Shown: positions 10,970-20,003, counted from the first letter of the stretch. The stretch: 64,000 bases of DNA from Sulfobacillus acidophilus (GCA_003023745.1 PXYV01000005.1:1-64000); one strand, 5' to 3'. Notes: a model not told the origin generated them from the sequence alone. Numbers and translations are program-made.

Positions 10970-11313
10970 GACGGCTGATACTATGGGCTACCACGGCGTT
11001 GACGTTGTTTGGGCTGGCTCATGCCCATATGGGAATTGCGGTGGCCACGTTGGACACTGCCGTCGTCGCGAGCTTGGTGCTGGGATTGGTCAATCTGATT
11101 GTTCGGCCGATTGTGCGCTTATTGGCATTGCCATTGACATTGTTGACCTTGGGCCTGTTTGGGTGGGTTATCAATGCCCTCATGTTGTGGCTGGTGTCTT
11201 TTGTGGTGCCGGGGTTCCGGCTCAGTGGATTTTTGCCGGCGCTATGGGCTGCAATTATTCTAGCATTGGTGTCGGGGGTGGTTAATTGGGTGATGCGACG
11301 TCATACGCGTTAG
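10966..11313 (+). CDS. Phage-holin-family / DUF360-like small membrane protein
   Basis: A 115-aa, very hydrophobic protein with about four TM segments and a VNLIVRPIVRLLALPLT core typical of the family annotated as 'phage holin family' or mycobacterial four-TM proteins. Despite the name it is a common chromosomal gene and its function is unknown. The start overlaps the uvrC stop (ATGA) and the next gene overlaps its end, so it is an operon member. Nothing suggests a real prophage. Confidence 0.8.
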   Translation: MRRLILWATTALTLFGLAHAHMGIAVATLDTAVVASLVLGLVNLIVRPIVRLLALPLTLLTLGLFGWVINALMLWLVSFVVPGFRLSGFLPALWAAIILALVSGVVNWVMRRHTR

Positions 11314-12116
11314 TGGCGTTGGACTTGGACGGGACCGCGGTGAGGACTGACGGAACGGTGTCAGAGCGCCTCAAACGCGCGATTCGCGAGTGCCACAAGC
11401 GCAACATTCGGGTGATCCTGGCTACCGGGCGGATGCCGCAATCGGCACTGCGTTATTGGCAGGAGCTAGACTTGTCGCGCGGACCGCTCATCGCCTACCA
11501 GGGGGCGTTGGTGATGTGGGTGCCCGATGGCGAGATTGTGTCGCGAGTGGCGTTGCCGGACGATGCCGCGCGCACTGCGGTCGACTGGGCTCTTCGCCAT
11601 GGATTGCTGACTCAAGTGTATGTCGGCCGGGAGTTGTGGGTATCCCGGGAGGATGCGCGCGCACGCCGGTACATTGACGCCAATCATATTCCGGCCCTGG
11701 TGCGATCGCCGCAAGAAATTGTCGACTGGCCTGAGCCACCGATTAAATTGTTGCTGCAAGATCAGGAGGCCGTCTTAGATCGCTTGCGGGATGACCTACA
11801 AGAGTTGATGCGATCGTATCCCGTACGTATTTTTAAATCACAGGCGGACTACTTGGAAGTCGTCAGTGATCGTGTCGGAAAATCTGTCGGACTCGAGGCG
11901 GCAGCGGCCCTGCTAGAAATTCCGCGCGAACGGGTCGTGGCGATTGGGGATGCGGAGAACGATCTGGACATGTTAGAGTGGGCAGGGTTTGGTGTGGCAA
12001 TGGGCCAAGCGCCTGACGCGGTAAAGACCTCATGCGACGCCGTGACCGGCAGTGTCGACGAAGATGGAGCAGCACTGGCACTAGAGCGGTGGGTGCTACA
12101 CATGCCGACTCAATAA
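11286..12116 (+). CDS. Cof-type HAD-superfamily phosphatase
   Basis: Cytoplasmic HAD hydrolase of the Cof/YidA subfamily, expected to dephosphorylate sugar phosphates, nucleotides or flavin intermediates; the substrate cannot be read from sequence. Motif I is LDLDGT, motif II ATGR and motif IV GDAENDLDML, and a type IIB cap lies between (about residues 85-190). The start is TTG 11286, just after GGGGGTGG. No ATG fits, and a GTG at 11313 would cut off the first strand before DLDGT. Confidence 0.88.
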   Translation: MGDATSYALVALDLDGTAVRTDGTVSERLKRAIRECHKRNIRVILATGRMPQSALRYWQELDLSRGPLIAYQGALVMWVPDGEIVSRVALPDDAARTAVDWALRHGLLTQVYVGRELWVSREDARARRYIDANHIPALVRSPQEIVDWPEPPIKLLLQDQEAVLDRLRDDLQELMRSYPVRIFKSQADYLEVVSDRVGKSVGLEAAAALLEIPRERVVAIGDAENDLDMLEWAGFGVAMGQAPDAVKTSCDAVTGSVDEDGAALALERWVLHMPTQ

Positions 12117-12335
12117 GAACAGTCCGACGGATGTGCGGCTGATGAGATAGAGCGTGGTTAGGGTTACGGCGATAATGAAAAGCCACGTAAATTGGCGCTC
12201 TAGGGAACGCTCACGCCGACGGCGATTGCGTTCGGAGCGGCTATCGAGCGCGTCGGGGGCGGTCGGAACTGCAGGAAGGCGAGGACGTTGGCGCCGGGTC
12301 GGTACATTATTATGGGGTGGCTGGGATGCGGCCAC
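12096..12335 (-). CDS. Small basic single-TM membrane protein, unknown
   Basis: A 79-aa protein not recognised as a known family. Residues 1-45 are polar and strongly basic (SERNRRRRERSLERQ), followed by a C-terminal TM helix (WLFIIAVTLTTLYLI). I place the start at GTG 12335 because AGAGGAGG lies 7 bases upstream; the track start is 24 bases further out. It is convergent with the HAD gene (21-base overlap) and divergent from rapZ. It may be a real small membrane protein despite its opposite strand. Confidence 0.6.
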   Translation of the reverse strand: MAASQPPHNNVPTRRQRPRLPAVPTAPDALDSRSERNRRRRERSLERQFTWLFIIAVTLTTLYLISRTSVGLFLLSRHV

Positions 12336-12383
12336 GAGGGTTCCTCCTCTACACGACAATCGGATATTGGTTACAATTCGACA

Positions 12384-12412
12384 CTATTGTGGCGCAACTG
12401 TCAATAATTCTT
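12384..12412 (-). promoter_or_regulatory. Possible promoter of the small membrane gene
   Basis: On the minus strand a perfect TTGACA is followed after 17 bases by TCGAAT (4 of 6 matches to TATAAT), about 50 bases before the start at 12335. The -10 is weak, so this is tentative. Confidence 0.3.
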
Positions 12413-12560
12413 GATCGCATGCCGGAGTTGCGACAGCACTGCGGGGCAGAAAAATTTAGGGCGGGCTTAGCACTCAACCATTCGACTTTCGCGTTGGACC
12501 GTGATGTTCTGCGTTTTTGGGCACGGGAACGCGTCACAGCCAAAGGAAGAAGCAACCCGG

Positions 12561-13448
12561 ATGGGGATGGCGAACATGGCTCTTCGATTCATTATTATCA
12601 CAGGGCAGTCGGGTGCGGGACGCAGCGAGGCCATTCGGGCTTTTGAGGACTTGGGCTATTTTTGCGTTGATAATCTGCCGCCGTCCTTGGCGCCTAAATT
12701 TGCGGAATTGGTTCAGCGCAGCCCTGATATTCATGGTGCGGCGCTTGGCATGGATATTCGCGGCGGCAGTTTTTTTCCGGAACTGGAGTTGATGCTCGAC
12801 GAATTTCGGGCAGCGGGGATACCTTACCAACTGTTGTATTTGGAAGCAGACGAAGAAACGCTGATTCATCGCTACAAGTTATCGCGCCGGCGCCATCCTT
12901 TGGAGTCGGGGTCTCGCTTAGTTGATGCGATCCGACGTGAGCGTGCCGCTTTGGAGGAGCTCAGGGGACGAGCGGACTTGGTGATCGATACCTCGGGGCT
13001 GACGCCTTTACAGTTGCGCCAGCGTTTGAACGATGCGTTTCGCCTGGTCGAGACGGTGCCTTTTCAAGTGCGGTTGGTATCGTTTGGATTTAAGCACGGG
13101 TTACCAAAAGATGCCGATCTTGTCTTTGATGTGAGGTTTTTACCCAATCCGCACTATGTGGCGGACCTGAGTGCACGAACGGGCGCTGACCCAGCGGTGG
13201 AGGAATACGTGATGGGATTTCCGCAATCGCGCGAAACGCTCGTGCGTCTGGAAGCTTTATTGGATTATCTCGTCCCACAGTTTAAAAATGAAGGCAAACC
13301 GGTAGTGACCGTTGCGGTCGGTTGCACCGGCGGGCAACATCGCTCGGTGGTATTTGCTAATCAGTTATCCCGGCATTTTCAGGAGAAAGGCGAGACTGCC
13401 TGGGTTGAACATCGTGATATCGATCGGATGGCGGGTGGCGAACCGTAG
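12561..13448 (+). CDS. rapZ: RNase adapter / nucleotide-binding protein RapZ (YvcJ)
   Basis: RapZ family P-loop protein. In E. coli it presents GlmZ sRNA to RNase E and senses glucosamine-6-phosphate; the Bacillus homologue YvcJ binds nucleotides and affects competence. The P-loop here is GQSGAGRS, with arginine in place of the usual lysine, a variant I recall from actinobacterial members. Conserved regions CVDNLPP and GCTGGQHRSVV are present. ATG 12561 (or 12567) fits the AAGGAAG site; the track start at 12501 adds a non-homologous leader. First gene of rapZ-yvcK-whiA. Confidence 0.93.
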   Translation: MGMANMALRFIIITGQSGAGRSEAIRAFEDLGYFCVDNLPPSLAPKFAELVQRSPDIHGAALGMDIRGGSFFPELELMLDEFRAAGIPYQLLYLEADEETLIHRYKLSRRRHPLESGSRLVDAIRRERAALEELRGRADLVIDTSGLTPLQLRQRLNDAFRLVETVPFQVRLVSFGFKHGLPKDADLVFDVRFLPNPHYVADLSARTGADPAVEEYVMGFPQSRETLVRLEALLDYLVPQFKNEGKPVVTVAVGCTGGQHRSVVFANQLSRHFQEKGETAWVEHRDIDRMAGGEP

Positions 13449-14720
13449 ATGTGGAGACTATGGTTGCCGGGACTGAAAGTCAAGCGCTTTATGGTGGTTG
13501 TGGCCATTGGCTTCGCCGCCATCGGAGGAGCGGTGGCCCAGTGGTTTTTGCCCCACCCGATGTCGCTGAGCATACTGGTGACACTGTTGGCAGGCGGATT
13601 GGCATTAGCATTTCTGGGGGCCTGGGGCTTGACCCGGACCATGACCGAGCTGCTCGGGTCGGACAAATGGGCAGGCGTCATTTATTCGCGTCGGCAACTG
13701 GCACGGGGCCCGAAAGTCGTGGCGCTTGGAGGCGGTACCGGGTTGCCGGTGGTGTTGCGTGGGCTCAAGCAGTTTAGTTCTAATTTGACGGCGGTTGTGA
13801 CGGTCGCTGACGACGGCGGCAGTTCCGGACGCTTGCGGGGCGATCTCGGCATTTTACCTCCAGGCGATATTCGCAATTGTTTGGTGGCGCTGGCCGATAC
13901 GGAGCCTCTGATGGAGGAATTATTTCAACATCGTTTTGAAACGGGAGAACTGAAAGGACACAGTTTTGGGAATATCTTCTTGGCCGCCATGGAGCGTACG
14001 GCCGGGGATTTCGTGACCGCTTTGCGCGAATCGAGCCGTGTCCTGGCAGTGCGCGGCACTGTTTTGCCGGCTACCTTGGATCCGGTCACGCTGTGGGCAG
14101 AATTGGTGACCGGGGAGCATATCGACGGCGAAAGCAATATCGGCAAAAGTCCCGCCAAGATTGCCAAAATCGGACTGAATCCGCCAGACGCCACGCCCTT
14201 GGCAGAAGCCATCAACGCCATCTGTGAAGCCGACATGGTCGTATTGGGGCCGGGCAGTCTATACACCTCGGTCATCCCCAATCTTTTAGTCAAACCGATT
14301 CAAGAGGCGGTGCGCTCGACTCACGCGGTCCGTGTGTACGTGGCCAACGTCATGACACAGCCGGGAGAGACGACACACTATTCGGTCGACGATCATTTGC
14401 AGGCGATCGAGCAACAGGTGGGCAAGGGTCTGATTGACGTGGTCTTAGTCAACAACCAGGCGATTGAGCACAGCGCCTTGCAAAAATATCTTGACGAGGG
14501 TGCAGAGCCGGTCCTCCCAAAAGTGGGCGTGCGCACTTGGCCTGAAATTGTAGCCGAACCCCTGATAGCGGTGGACGGAGTGATTCGCCACGACCCGGAC
14601 CGATTGGCCCGCGCTCTTTTGCGGATTTTGGTGAGATTTCGACCAAGGTGGGCAGAAGGCCGGGTACTTGACGGATTTTGGTTGGAATCGCGGCTTAGGG
14701 AAAGGCGGGTCAAGCCATGA
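13449..14720 (+). CDS. yvcK: Gluconeogenesis factor YvcK / CofD-like protein
   Basis: Member of the YvcK/CofD family. In Bacillus it is needed for growth on gluconeogenic carbon and for cell shape and binds UDP-sugars. The GGGTGLPVVLRGLK motif starts near residue 93, followed by VTVADDGGSSGRLR. This 423-aa version carries an N-terminal extension with two hydrophobic segments (about 13-32 and 40-58), so it is probably membrane-bound, unlike the soluble Bacillus protein. The start abuts the rapZ stop directly. Confidence 0.93.
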   Translation: MWRLWLPGLKVKRFMVVVAIGFAAIGGAVAQWFLPHPMSLSILVTLLAGGLALAFLGAWGLTRTMTELLGSDKWAGVIYSRRQLARGPKVVALGGGTGLPVVLRGLKQFSSNLTAVVTVADDGGSSGRLRGDLGILPPGDIRNCLVALADTEPLMEELFQHRFETGELKGHSFGNIFLAAMERTAGDFVTALRESSRVLAVRGTVLPATLDPVTLWAELVTGEHIDGESNIGKSPAKIAKIGLNPPDATPLAEAINAICEADMVVLGPGSLYTSVIPNLLVKPIQEAVRSTHAVRVYVANVMTQPGETTHYSVDDHLQAIEQQVGKGLIDVVLVNNQAIEHSALQKYLDEGAEPVLPKVGVRTWPEIVAEPLIAVDGVIRHDPDRLARALLRILVRFRPRWAEGRVLDGFWLESRLRERRVKP

Positions 14721-15577
14721 CCTGGTCCTATACGCGCCAGCTCAAGGCAGAACTGGCGCAGACCCCGATTGGTGCGCTACCCTGCTGTTGGGCGGAACTA
14801 TGGGGGTTGTCAGGTCAGGTCGAGGATCCGTTTGACCTGCAGCAACCGTGGGTTCGAGGCGGAATAGCGTTTGTTGTGCGGCGGGCTTATCGCATCATGA
14901 AGCGTTTGCAATTAGAGCCGCAGATTCGGTTAAAACCCTATGCCGGTCACATTGAATTTTCGGTCTGGGGATGTGACGTGCCCGCGCCAGATGTGGAACA
15001 AAGTGTTTACGACTGCCCTCAGGACTTTGTGCGCGGTGCGTTTTTGGCGCGGGGCTACGTGTCGGAAGTTGACCGGCCCATGCATTGGGAAATTGCGCCT
15101 CCCAATGCGGCGGTGAGCCACTATCTGGTCGGAGCGATGCAGGCACTGGGCGTGAATATCCACGTTTCGGCCCGTCGTGGCCAGCCTCTTTTGTATCTCA
15201 AAGATCGGGCACAAGTGACGTACGTGCTGGGACGTATGGGGGCATATCAGTCGGTTTTGACAATGGAAAGCCAGGGAGTTGTCCGCTCGATGAAAAATCA
15301 AGTTAATCGGCTGGTCAACTCCGAAACCGCTAATATGAAGCGCATGGTGGATTCGGCTGTTCGGGACGCCCACATCATCGCGCGCGTGATGGCGTCGGGT
15401 CGTTGGGAGCGCTTGCCGCCAGCGGTACAGGAGGTTGGGATCTTGCGGATTAAGCACCCGGAGTGGAGTTTTGACGAATTGGGTCGACATGTGCATCCGC
15501 CTATTTCCAAATCCGCAGTCAACCATCGCTTGCGCCGCATTCGCCTGACGTTGCAAAACGAACTCGAAAATCGTTGA
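14717..15577 (+). CDS. whiA: DNA-binding protein WhiA
   Basis: WhiA joins a degenerate LAGLIDADG homing-endonuclease-like domain to a C-terminal helix-turn-helix. It influences chromosome segregation and division in Firmicutes and sporulation in actinobacteria. The 286-aa protein shows the N-terminal region RGAFLARGYVS, the NSETANMKRMVDSA linker and the HTH region PEWSFDELGRHVHPPISKSAVNHRLRRI. It overlaps yvcK by ATGA. The rapZ-yvcK-whiA order is conserved across Gram-positives. Confidence 0.95.
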   Translation: MTWSYTRQLKAELAQTPIGALPCCWAELWGLSGQVEDPFDLQQPWVRGGIAFVVRRAYRIMKRLQLEPQIRLKPYAGHIEFSVWGCDVPAPDVEQSVYDCPQDFVRGAFLARGYVSEVDRPMHWEIAPPNAAVSHYLVGAMQALGVNIHVSARRGQPLLYLKDRAQVTYVLGRMGAYQSVLTMESQGVVRSMKNQVNRLVNSETANMKRMVDSAVRDAHIIARVMASGRWERLPPAVQEVGILRIKHPEWSFDELGRHVHPPISKSAVNHRLRRIRLTLQNELENR

Positions 15578-15595
15578 TCAATTTCGCCAGTGAAG

Positions 15596-15623
15596 TTGAT
15601 CACCCTCGAAAGATTGTTACAAT
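15596..15623 (+). promoter_or_regulatory. Promoter of the nuo operon
   Basis: TTGATC (15596-15601) and TACAAT (15618-15623) are spaced 16 bases apart and lie about 80 bases before nuoA, just after whiA. The match to a housekeeping promoter is good. The -10 overlaps the left arm of the inverted repeat described separately, so a protein bound there could block RNA polymerase. Confidence 0.6.
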
Positions 15624-15677
15624 AGGTGAGGGAACACGGTAAGGTTGACGAATCCCATGTGAATCAGGTAACAATCT
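15611..15677. repeat. 10-bp inverted repeat in the nuoA leader
   Basis: AGATTGTTAC (15611-15620) is repeated perfectly in inverted form as GTAACAATCT (15668-15677), with 47 bases between. The left arm is partly palindromic itself (ATTGTTACAAT). It could be a pair of operator half sites, with arms resembling TTGTTA/TAACAA Rex half sites, or a hairpin in the mRNA leader. The gene for Rex ends this operon. Confidence 0.55.
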
Positions 15678-15703
15678 AGGCGCGCTAGAAACGAGGGAAA
15701 ACC

Positions 15704-16057
15704 ATGATTAGCCAATACGGTGGATTGTTGCTGTACGTGCTGGTAGCTTGTGCCGTCGCCTATTTAGTCAGCTCTTCTTCAGAGCACATGGGGCCTAAGT
15801 CGCCAGGTGGTCTAAAGCGGACCACGTACGAGTCGGGCATAGTGCCTGAGGCGCCGGTCAAGTATTTTTCGGTGCGGTTTTATCGCGTTGCTATGTTTTT
15901 TATGATATTTGACGTGGCGGTCATGTCGCTTTATCCCTGGGCTACGAGTCTGAAAGCTTTACGCCAGGTGGGTATGCTACATGCGCTGGCGTTTTTGTTG
16001 ATTGTTGGCGTTGCGTTCGCTTACGTATGGAAACGGGGGGGATTTCGGTGGGATTGA
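15704..16057 (+). CDS. nuoA: NADH-quinone oxidoreductase subunit A
   Basis: Small membrane subunit (117 aa, three TM helices) of complex I, sited at the junction of the peripheral arm and the proton-pumping arm. The loop between TM1 and TM2 carries the conserved KRTTYESGI...EAP...F.VRFY pattern. The start at ATG 15704 follows a GAGGG site. First gene of a complete nuoA-N set; nuoB overlaps its end. Confidence 0.95.
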   Translation: MISQYGGLLLYVLVACAVAYLVSSSSEHMGPKSPGGLKRTTYESGIVPEAPVKYFSVRFYRVAMFFMIFDVAVMSLYPWATSLKALRQVGMLHALAFLLIVGVAFAYVWKRGGFRWD

Positions 16058-16566
16058 ATTCCGCTCAAAAAGAAGTCGAGCGTGGGATCTTGTTGACAAC
16101 GGTCGACAAGATGTCCCATTGGGCACAAAAGTCCTCCGTCTGGCCGGCAACGTTCGGGTTGGCTTGTTGCGCCATTGAGATGATGAGCGTGACATCATCA
16201 CGGTATGACCTGGCCCGGTTCGGCTCGGAGGCATTTCGGGCGTCGCCGCGTCAAGCCGATCTGATGATTGTAGCCGGGCGTGTCAGCCAAAAGATGGCGC
16301 CGGTGCTGCGTACCATTTGGGAACAGATGCCGGAACCGAAGTGGGTTATTTCTATGGGCGCTTGTGCCTCTTCCGGTGGGGTCTTTGACAACTATGCCAT
16401 CATCCAGGGTGTTGACCATGTTGTGCCGGTCGATGTGTACGTACCGGGTTGCCCGCCTTCTCCCGAAGCTTTAATGTTTGGGATTTTGAAGTTGCGCGAA
16501 AAAATTCAGATGGGATTGCCTCCGAAGTATCAGGAAGTCGCGATGGCTCGGGGAGGCGCGTCCTGA
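16048..16566 (+). CDS. nuoB: NADH-quinone oxidoreductase subunit B
   Basis: NuoB carries cluster N2, which passes electrons to quinone. The tandem cysteines are in GLACCAIE, with further ligands in MGACASSGG and VPGCPPSPE. The protein is 172 aa from GTG 16048, chosen because a GGGGGGA run lies 7-8 bases upstream; the track start is 21 bases earlier. A second, very similar nuoB lies alone at 45499. Confidence 0.96.
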   Translation: MGLNSAQKEVERGILLTTVDKMSHWAQKSSVWPATFGLACCAIEMMSVTSSRYDLARFGSEAFRASPRQADLMIVAGRVSQKMAPVLRTIWEQMPEPKWVISMGACASSGGVFDNYAIIQGVDHVVPVDVYVPGCPPSPEALMFGILKLREKIQMGLPPKYQEVAMARGGAS

Positions 16567-17024
16567 TGACGAATGATGTCGGCATCATTGAGAGGCTGAA
16601 AAATCACTTTGCCGAAGGACTTGAGACGGTTACCAGCATTGACCAACCGACTGTTATCGTGCCGCGTGGACAGCTTTTAGCATTTGCCGAACATCTAAAG
16701 AGCGTTGAGGGGTACGTGATGTTTAACGACGTGCTGGTGGTGGACTGGTTTCCGGCGCGCCCGCGCTTTGAAGTGGTCTATCAAGTCTATCAACCCGAGA
16801 CACGCCAACGGTTTCGCTTTAAGAGTTTTGTCGATGAAAGTGAGTCTATGCCGACTATGACGGGCGTGTGGGCTGGGGCGAATTGGCCCGAGCGCGAGGC
16901 TTTTGATTTGTTTGGCGTTGTCTTTGACGGGCATCCCGACCTGACGCGAATTTATTTGCCGGACGACTGGGAAGGCCACCCGCTGCGCAAGGATTACCCG
17001 ACAGGCGGAAATCGGATCGACTGA
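16566..17024 (+). CDS. nuoC: NADH-quinone oxidoreductase subunit C
   Basis: The 30-kDa-type peripheral subunit (152 aa) that packs against NuoD. The family signature is clear: EREAFDLFGVVFDGHPDLTR followed by DWEGHPLRKDYP. ATG 16566 overlaps the nuoB stop (TGATG); the upstream track start is only an extension inside nuoB. It is not fused to NuoD, unlike the E. coli NuoCD protein. Confidence 0.95.
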   Translation: MTNDVGIIERLKNHFAEGLETVTSIDQPTVIVPRGQLLAFAEHLKSVEGYVMFNDVLVVDWFPARPRFEVVYQVYQPETRQRFRFKSFVDESESMPTMTGVWAGANWPEREAFDLFGVVFDGHPDLTRIYLPDDWEGHPLRKDYPTGGNRID

Positions 17025-17035
17025 GGAGGGAAAGC

Positions 17036-18250
17036 ATGGCAACCGAGGAAGTCCGTCCGGCAGCAGATACCGAGGTGCTGTCAGACGAGACCATGGTGAT
17101 TAACATTGGCCCCCAGCACCCCGCGACGCATGGGGTCTTGCGGGTGCGCCTGACACTGGATGGGGAGCGCGTGGTAAAGGCTGAACCCATCATCGGCTAT
17201 CTGCACACGGGATTTGAGAAAACCGCGGAAACGCTCACGTATCAGCAGTGCAATACCATTACCGACCGCCTCGATTATTTGTCGCCGATGACGAATAATT
17301 TGGCTTATGTGTTGGCGGTGGAAAAAATGCTGGAGTTGGAGGTGCCAAATCGGGCCCAGTATATCCGGGTCCTCTTTTCTGAACTGACGCGCTTGGCTAG
17401 TCACCTGGTGTGGTTAGGCACCCACGTGATGGACTTAGGTGCGATGAGTTTGTTTTTCTATTGCATGCGCGAGCGGGAAGTGATTTTGGATCTGATTGAG
17501 GCCGCAGCCGGGGTGCGGATGAACCCGAGTTACTTCCGCGTCGGGGGACTCGCCTACGATTTGCCCCTCGGGTTTCACGAAAAAGTTCGGGATTTCCTTA
17601 AAGACTGGCCGCGTTGGATGAAGACTTACATGAATTTGGTCGACGGTAATCCGCTGATTAATCAGCGCCTCAAGGGGATTTCGGTGATGGACCGCGAAAC
17701 CTGCTATCAATATGGGGTAACCGGTCCGAACATCCGTGCCACCGGGTTGCCTTTGGATTTGCGCAAGGATGAGCCCTATTGTTTGTACGACCAATTTGAG
17801 TTCAATGTCCCGACTCGAACGGAAGGCGATGCCTACGCACGCTTTTGGGTGCGGGTTGAAGAAATGTATGAGGCGGCCAAGATTGCGGAGCAGGCATTAG
17901 ACAAAATTACCCCGCAAGGGGAATTTGCGACCTCCGATCGGAAGGTGGCCTTGCCGCCACGCGATGAAATATATGGCAACATGGAAGCCTTGATCCACCA
18001 GTTTAAACTCGTCACGGCTGGATTCCCGGTACCGACGGGCGAAGTGTATCAGGCCGTGGAAGGCCCGCGCGGAGAGATGGGATTTTATATTGTATCGGAC
18101 GGTGGTCCTAAACCCTATCGCTGGCGGGCGCGCACGCCGTCCTATTACAATCTGCAGACAATGCCCATCATTGCCAAGGGAGGTTTGGTGGCTGACGTGA
18201 TTACAGCGATCGGAAGTATTGATATTATGCTGGGAGATGTCGACAAATGA
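17036..18250 (+). CDS. nuoD: NADH-quinone oxidoreductase subunit D
   Basis: 49-kDa subunit (404 aa), evolutionarily the hydrogenase large subunit without the NiFe site. With NuoB it forms the quinone-binding pocket. GPQHPATHGVLR near the N-terminus holds the quinone-site histidine, and the C-terminus (IGSIDIMLGDVDK) lacks the Ni cysteines as expected. A GAGGGAAAG site precedes ATG 17036. Compare the partial homologue at 63457. Confidence 0.96.
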   Translation: MATEEVRPAADTEVLSDETMVINIGPQHPATHGVLRVRLTLDGERVVKAEPIIGYLHTGFEKTAETLTYQQCNTITDRLDYLSPMTNNLAYVLAVEKMLELEVPNRAQYIRVLFSELTRLASHLVWLGTHVMDLGAMSLFFYCMREREVILDLIEAAAGVRMNPSYFRVGGLAYDLPLGFHEKVRDFLKDWPRWMKTYMNLVDGNPLINQRLKGISVMDRETCYQYGVTGPNIRATGLPLDLRKDEPYCLYDQFEFNVPTRTEGDAYARFWVRVEEMYEAAKIAEQALDKITPQGEFATSDRKVALPPRDEIYGNMEALIHQFKLVTAGFPVPTGEVYQAVEGPRGEMGFYIVSDGGPKPYRWRARTPSYYNLQTMPIIAKGGLVADVITAIGSIDIMLGDVDK

Positions 18251-18714
18251 AGCCAGAATGGCGAGAATGGGCGGCGGAGGCACGCACGGAATTTCCGCAG
18301 GCTCATTCGGCTTTGTTGCCGCTTTTACACCGTGTGCAGCGTGCCGAAGGATGGCTTTCAGGTGAAACGTTGGCCGATATTGCCGAATTACTCGATCTTT
18401 CGCCGCAATATGTCCAATCGGTGGCCTCTTTCTATTCCTTGTACTTTAAGGAGCCCGTGGGCAAGAAAGTCGTTCATGTCTGCATGGGGTTGTCTTGTAT
18501 GCTGGCGGGGTCGGATGAGCTGATGCATCAACTGGAAGAGAAGCTTGGCGTTTCGCAAGGGCAAACAACAGCGGACGGCGAATACACCTTGTTGGAAGGC
18601 GAATGTCTGGCAGCGTGCGATTTAGCGCCGGTCGCGCAAGTGAATTTGCGCTACCATGGACCTGTGCCGCCAGAAAAGGCGGACACGCTCTTGCGCGAGG
18701 AGGTGTCCCCATGA
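18247..18714 (+). CDS. nuoE: NADH-quinone oxidoreductase subunit E
   Basis: 24-kDa thioredoxin-fold subunit (155 aa) holding the off-path 2Fe-2S cluster N1a in the NADH module. The four ligands are in CMGLSC and ECLAAC. Its presence with NuoF and NuoG shows that this complex I takes electrons from NADH and not from ferredoxin or F420H2. It overlaps nuoD by ATGA. Confidence 0.95.
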   Translation: MKPEWREWAAEARTEFPQAHSALLPLLHRVQRAEGWLSGETLADIAELLDLSPQYVQSVASFYSLYFKEPVGKKVVHVCMGLSCMLAGSDELMHQLEEKLGVSQGQTTADGEYTLLEGECLAACDLAPVAQVNLRYHGPVPPEKADTLLREEVSP

Positions 18715-20003
18715 CTCAAGCCCGATATTTGTTAAGAAACCAGGAGATTGAGGACATTGACCAGTTCGAGGTGTATCGAGCGCACGGCGGGTACGATGCG
18801 CTGAAAAAAGCATTAGCCGAGTTCGAGCCCGAGGCCGTGGTGGATCTGGTCAAACGGTCGGGTTTGCGCGGCCGCGGCGGGGCCGGTTTTCCTACGGGTG
18901 TGAAGTGGGGGTTCTTGCCAAAGGATGGGCGACCGCGCTACTTGGTCGTGAATTCCGATGAAGCGGAGCCCGGAACATTTAAGGACCGCGAGCTTATTGA
19001 GCGTAACCCCCATCAGCTAATTGAAGGCATGATTATTTCTAGTTTCGCCATCCAGGCACGCCAAGCCTATATCTATTGCCGCGGAGAGTTTCTGAGAGGC
19101 TATGAGCAATTGTCCCGCGCCGTGCAAGAGGCGTATGCGGCCGGGTTTCTTGGAGACAACATATTGGATAGCGGATTTGCCCTCGACATCTTTGTCTATC
19201 GGGGGGCGGGCGCCTACATCTGCGGGGAAGAATCGGCGCTTTTGGAGTCGCTGGAGGGGCGCCGCGGCAATCCTCGGCTCAAACCCCCGTTTCCGGCCGT
19301 TGCCGGCCTGTACGGAATGCCCACGATTGTTAACAATGTGGAAACAATTGCTAACGTCCCGCCCATCGTGACGCTGGGCGCGGAATGGTATACCTCGATG
19401 GGTACAGAAAAGAGTCCGGGGCTCAAGATAATGTCGGTTAGCGGCAAGGTCAATCGTCCCGGAAACTATGAGATCCCCTTAGCCACGCCACTGAGGGCTT
19501 TAATCGACGACTATGCGGGCGGCATGCAACCGGGGCGGTCGGTTAAATGCGTTATTCCCGGTGGCAGTTCCGTTCCCTTGCTGATGCCCGACCAACTGGA
19601 CACGCCGCTAGACTATGAATCGGTCCTGCAGGCAGGATCGATGTTAGGGTCGGGTGGCTGTATTGTGCTCGACGACACCGTCTGCATTGTCAAAGCCTCG
19701 CATCGTCTCGTCAAATTTTATCGTGAGGAGTCTTGTGGCAAGTGTACACCCTGTCGGGAGGGGACCTATTGGATGGCGGACGTACTGGAGCGGGTAGAGG
19801 CAGGCATGGGCGATGAGGGTGACCTCGCCATATTGATGGACGTGGCCGACAACATTAACGGCAAGTGCTTTTGCCCTTTGGGCGATGCGTCGATTGGGTT
19901 TCTCGTGAGTGCCATTCGACACTTTCGTGACGAATTTGAGGCTCATGTTCGGGAGCACAGCTGTCCAATGGGGGAAAAAGTCTATGATACGGCTAACTAT
20001 TGA
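18711..20003 (+). CDS. nuoF: NADH-quinone oxidoreductase subunit F
   Basis: NADH-binding subunit with FMN and the 4Fe-4S cluster N3. The FMN/NADH glycine-rich region is GRGGAGFPTGVKW, the NADH region GAGAYICGEESALLESLEG, and the cluster ligands CGKCTPCREG plus a later cysteine in KCFCPLG. The protein is 430 aa from ATG 18711, which follows GAGGAGG and overlaps nuoE by 4 bases. The track start at 18603 lies inside nuoE and is not used. Confidence 0.96.
   Translation: MTQARYLLRNQEIEDIDQFEVYRAHGGYDALKKALAEFEPEAVVDLVKRSGLRGRGGAGFPTGVKWGFLPKDGRPRYLVVNSDEAEPGTFKDRELIERNPHQLIEGMIISSFAIQARQAYIYCRGEFLRGYEQLSRAVQEAYAAGFLGDNILDSGFALDIFVYRGAGAYICGEESALLESLEGRRGNPRLKPPFPAVAGLYGMPTIVNNVETIANVPPIVTLGAEWYTSMGTEKSPGLKIMSVSGKVNRPGNYEIPLATPLRALIDDYAGGMQPGRSVKCVIPGGSSVPLLMPDQLDTPLDYESVLQAGSMLGSGGCIVLDDTVCIVKASHRLVKFYREESCGKCTPCREGTYWMADVLERVEAGMGDEGDLAILMDVADNINGKCFCPLGDASIGFLVSAIRHFRDEFEAHVREHSCPMGEKVYDTANY

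Noticed and set aside
10966-11313. Prophage signal from the 'phage holin' family name
   Set aside because: The gene is embedded in a housekeeping operon by ATGA overlaps and no phage genes are nearby.
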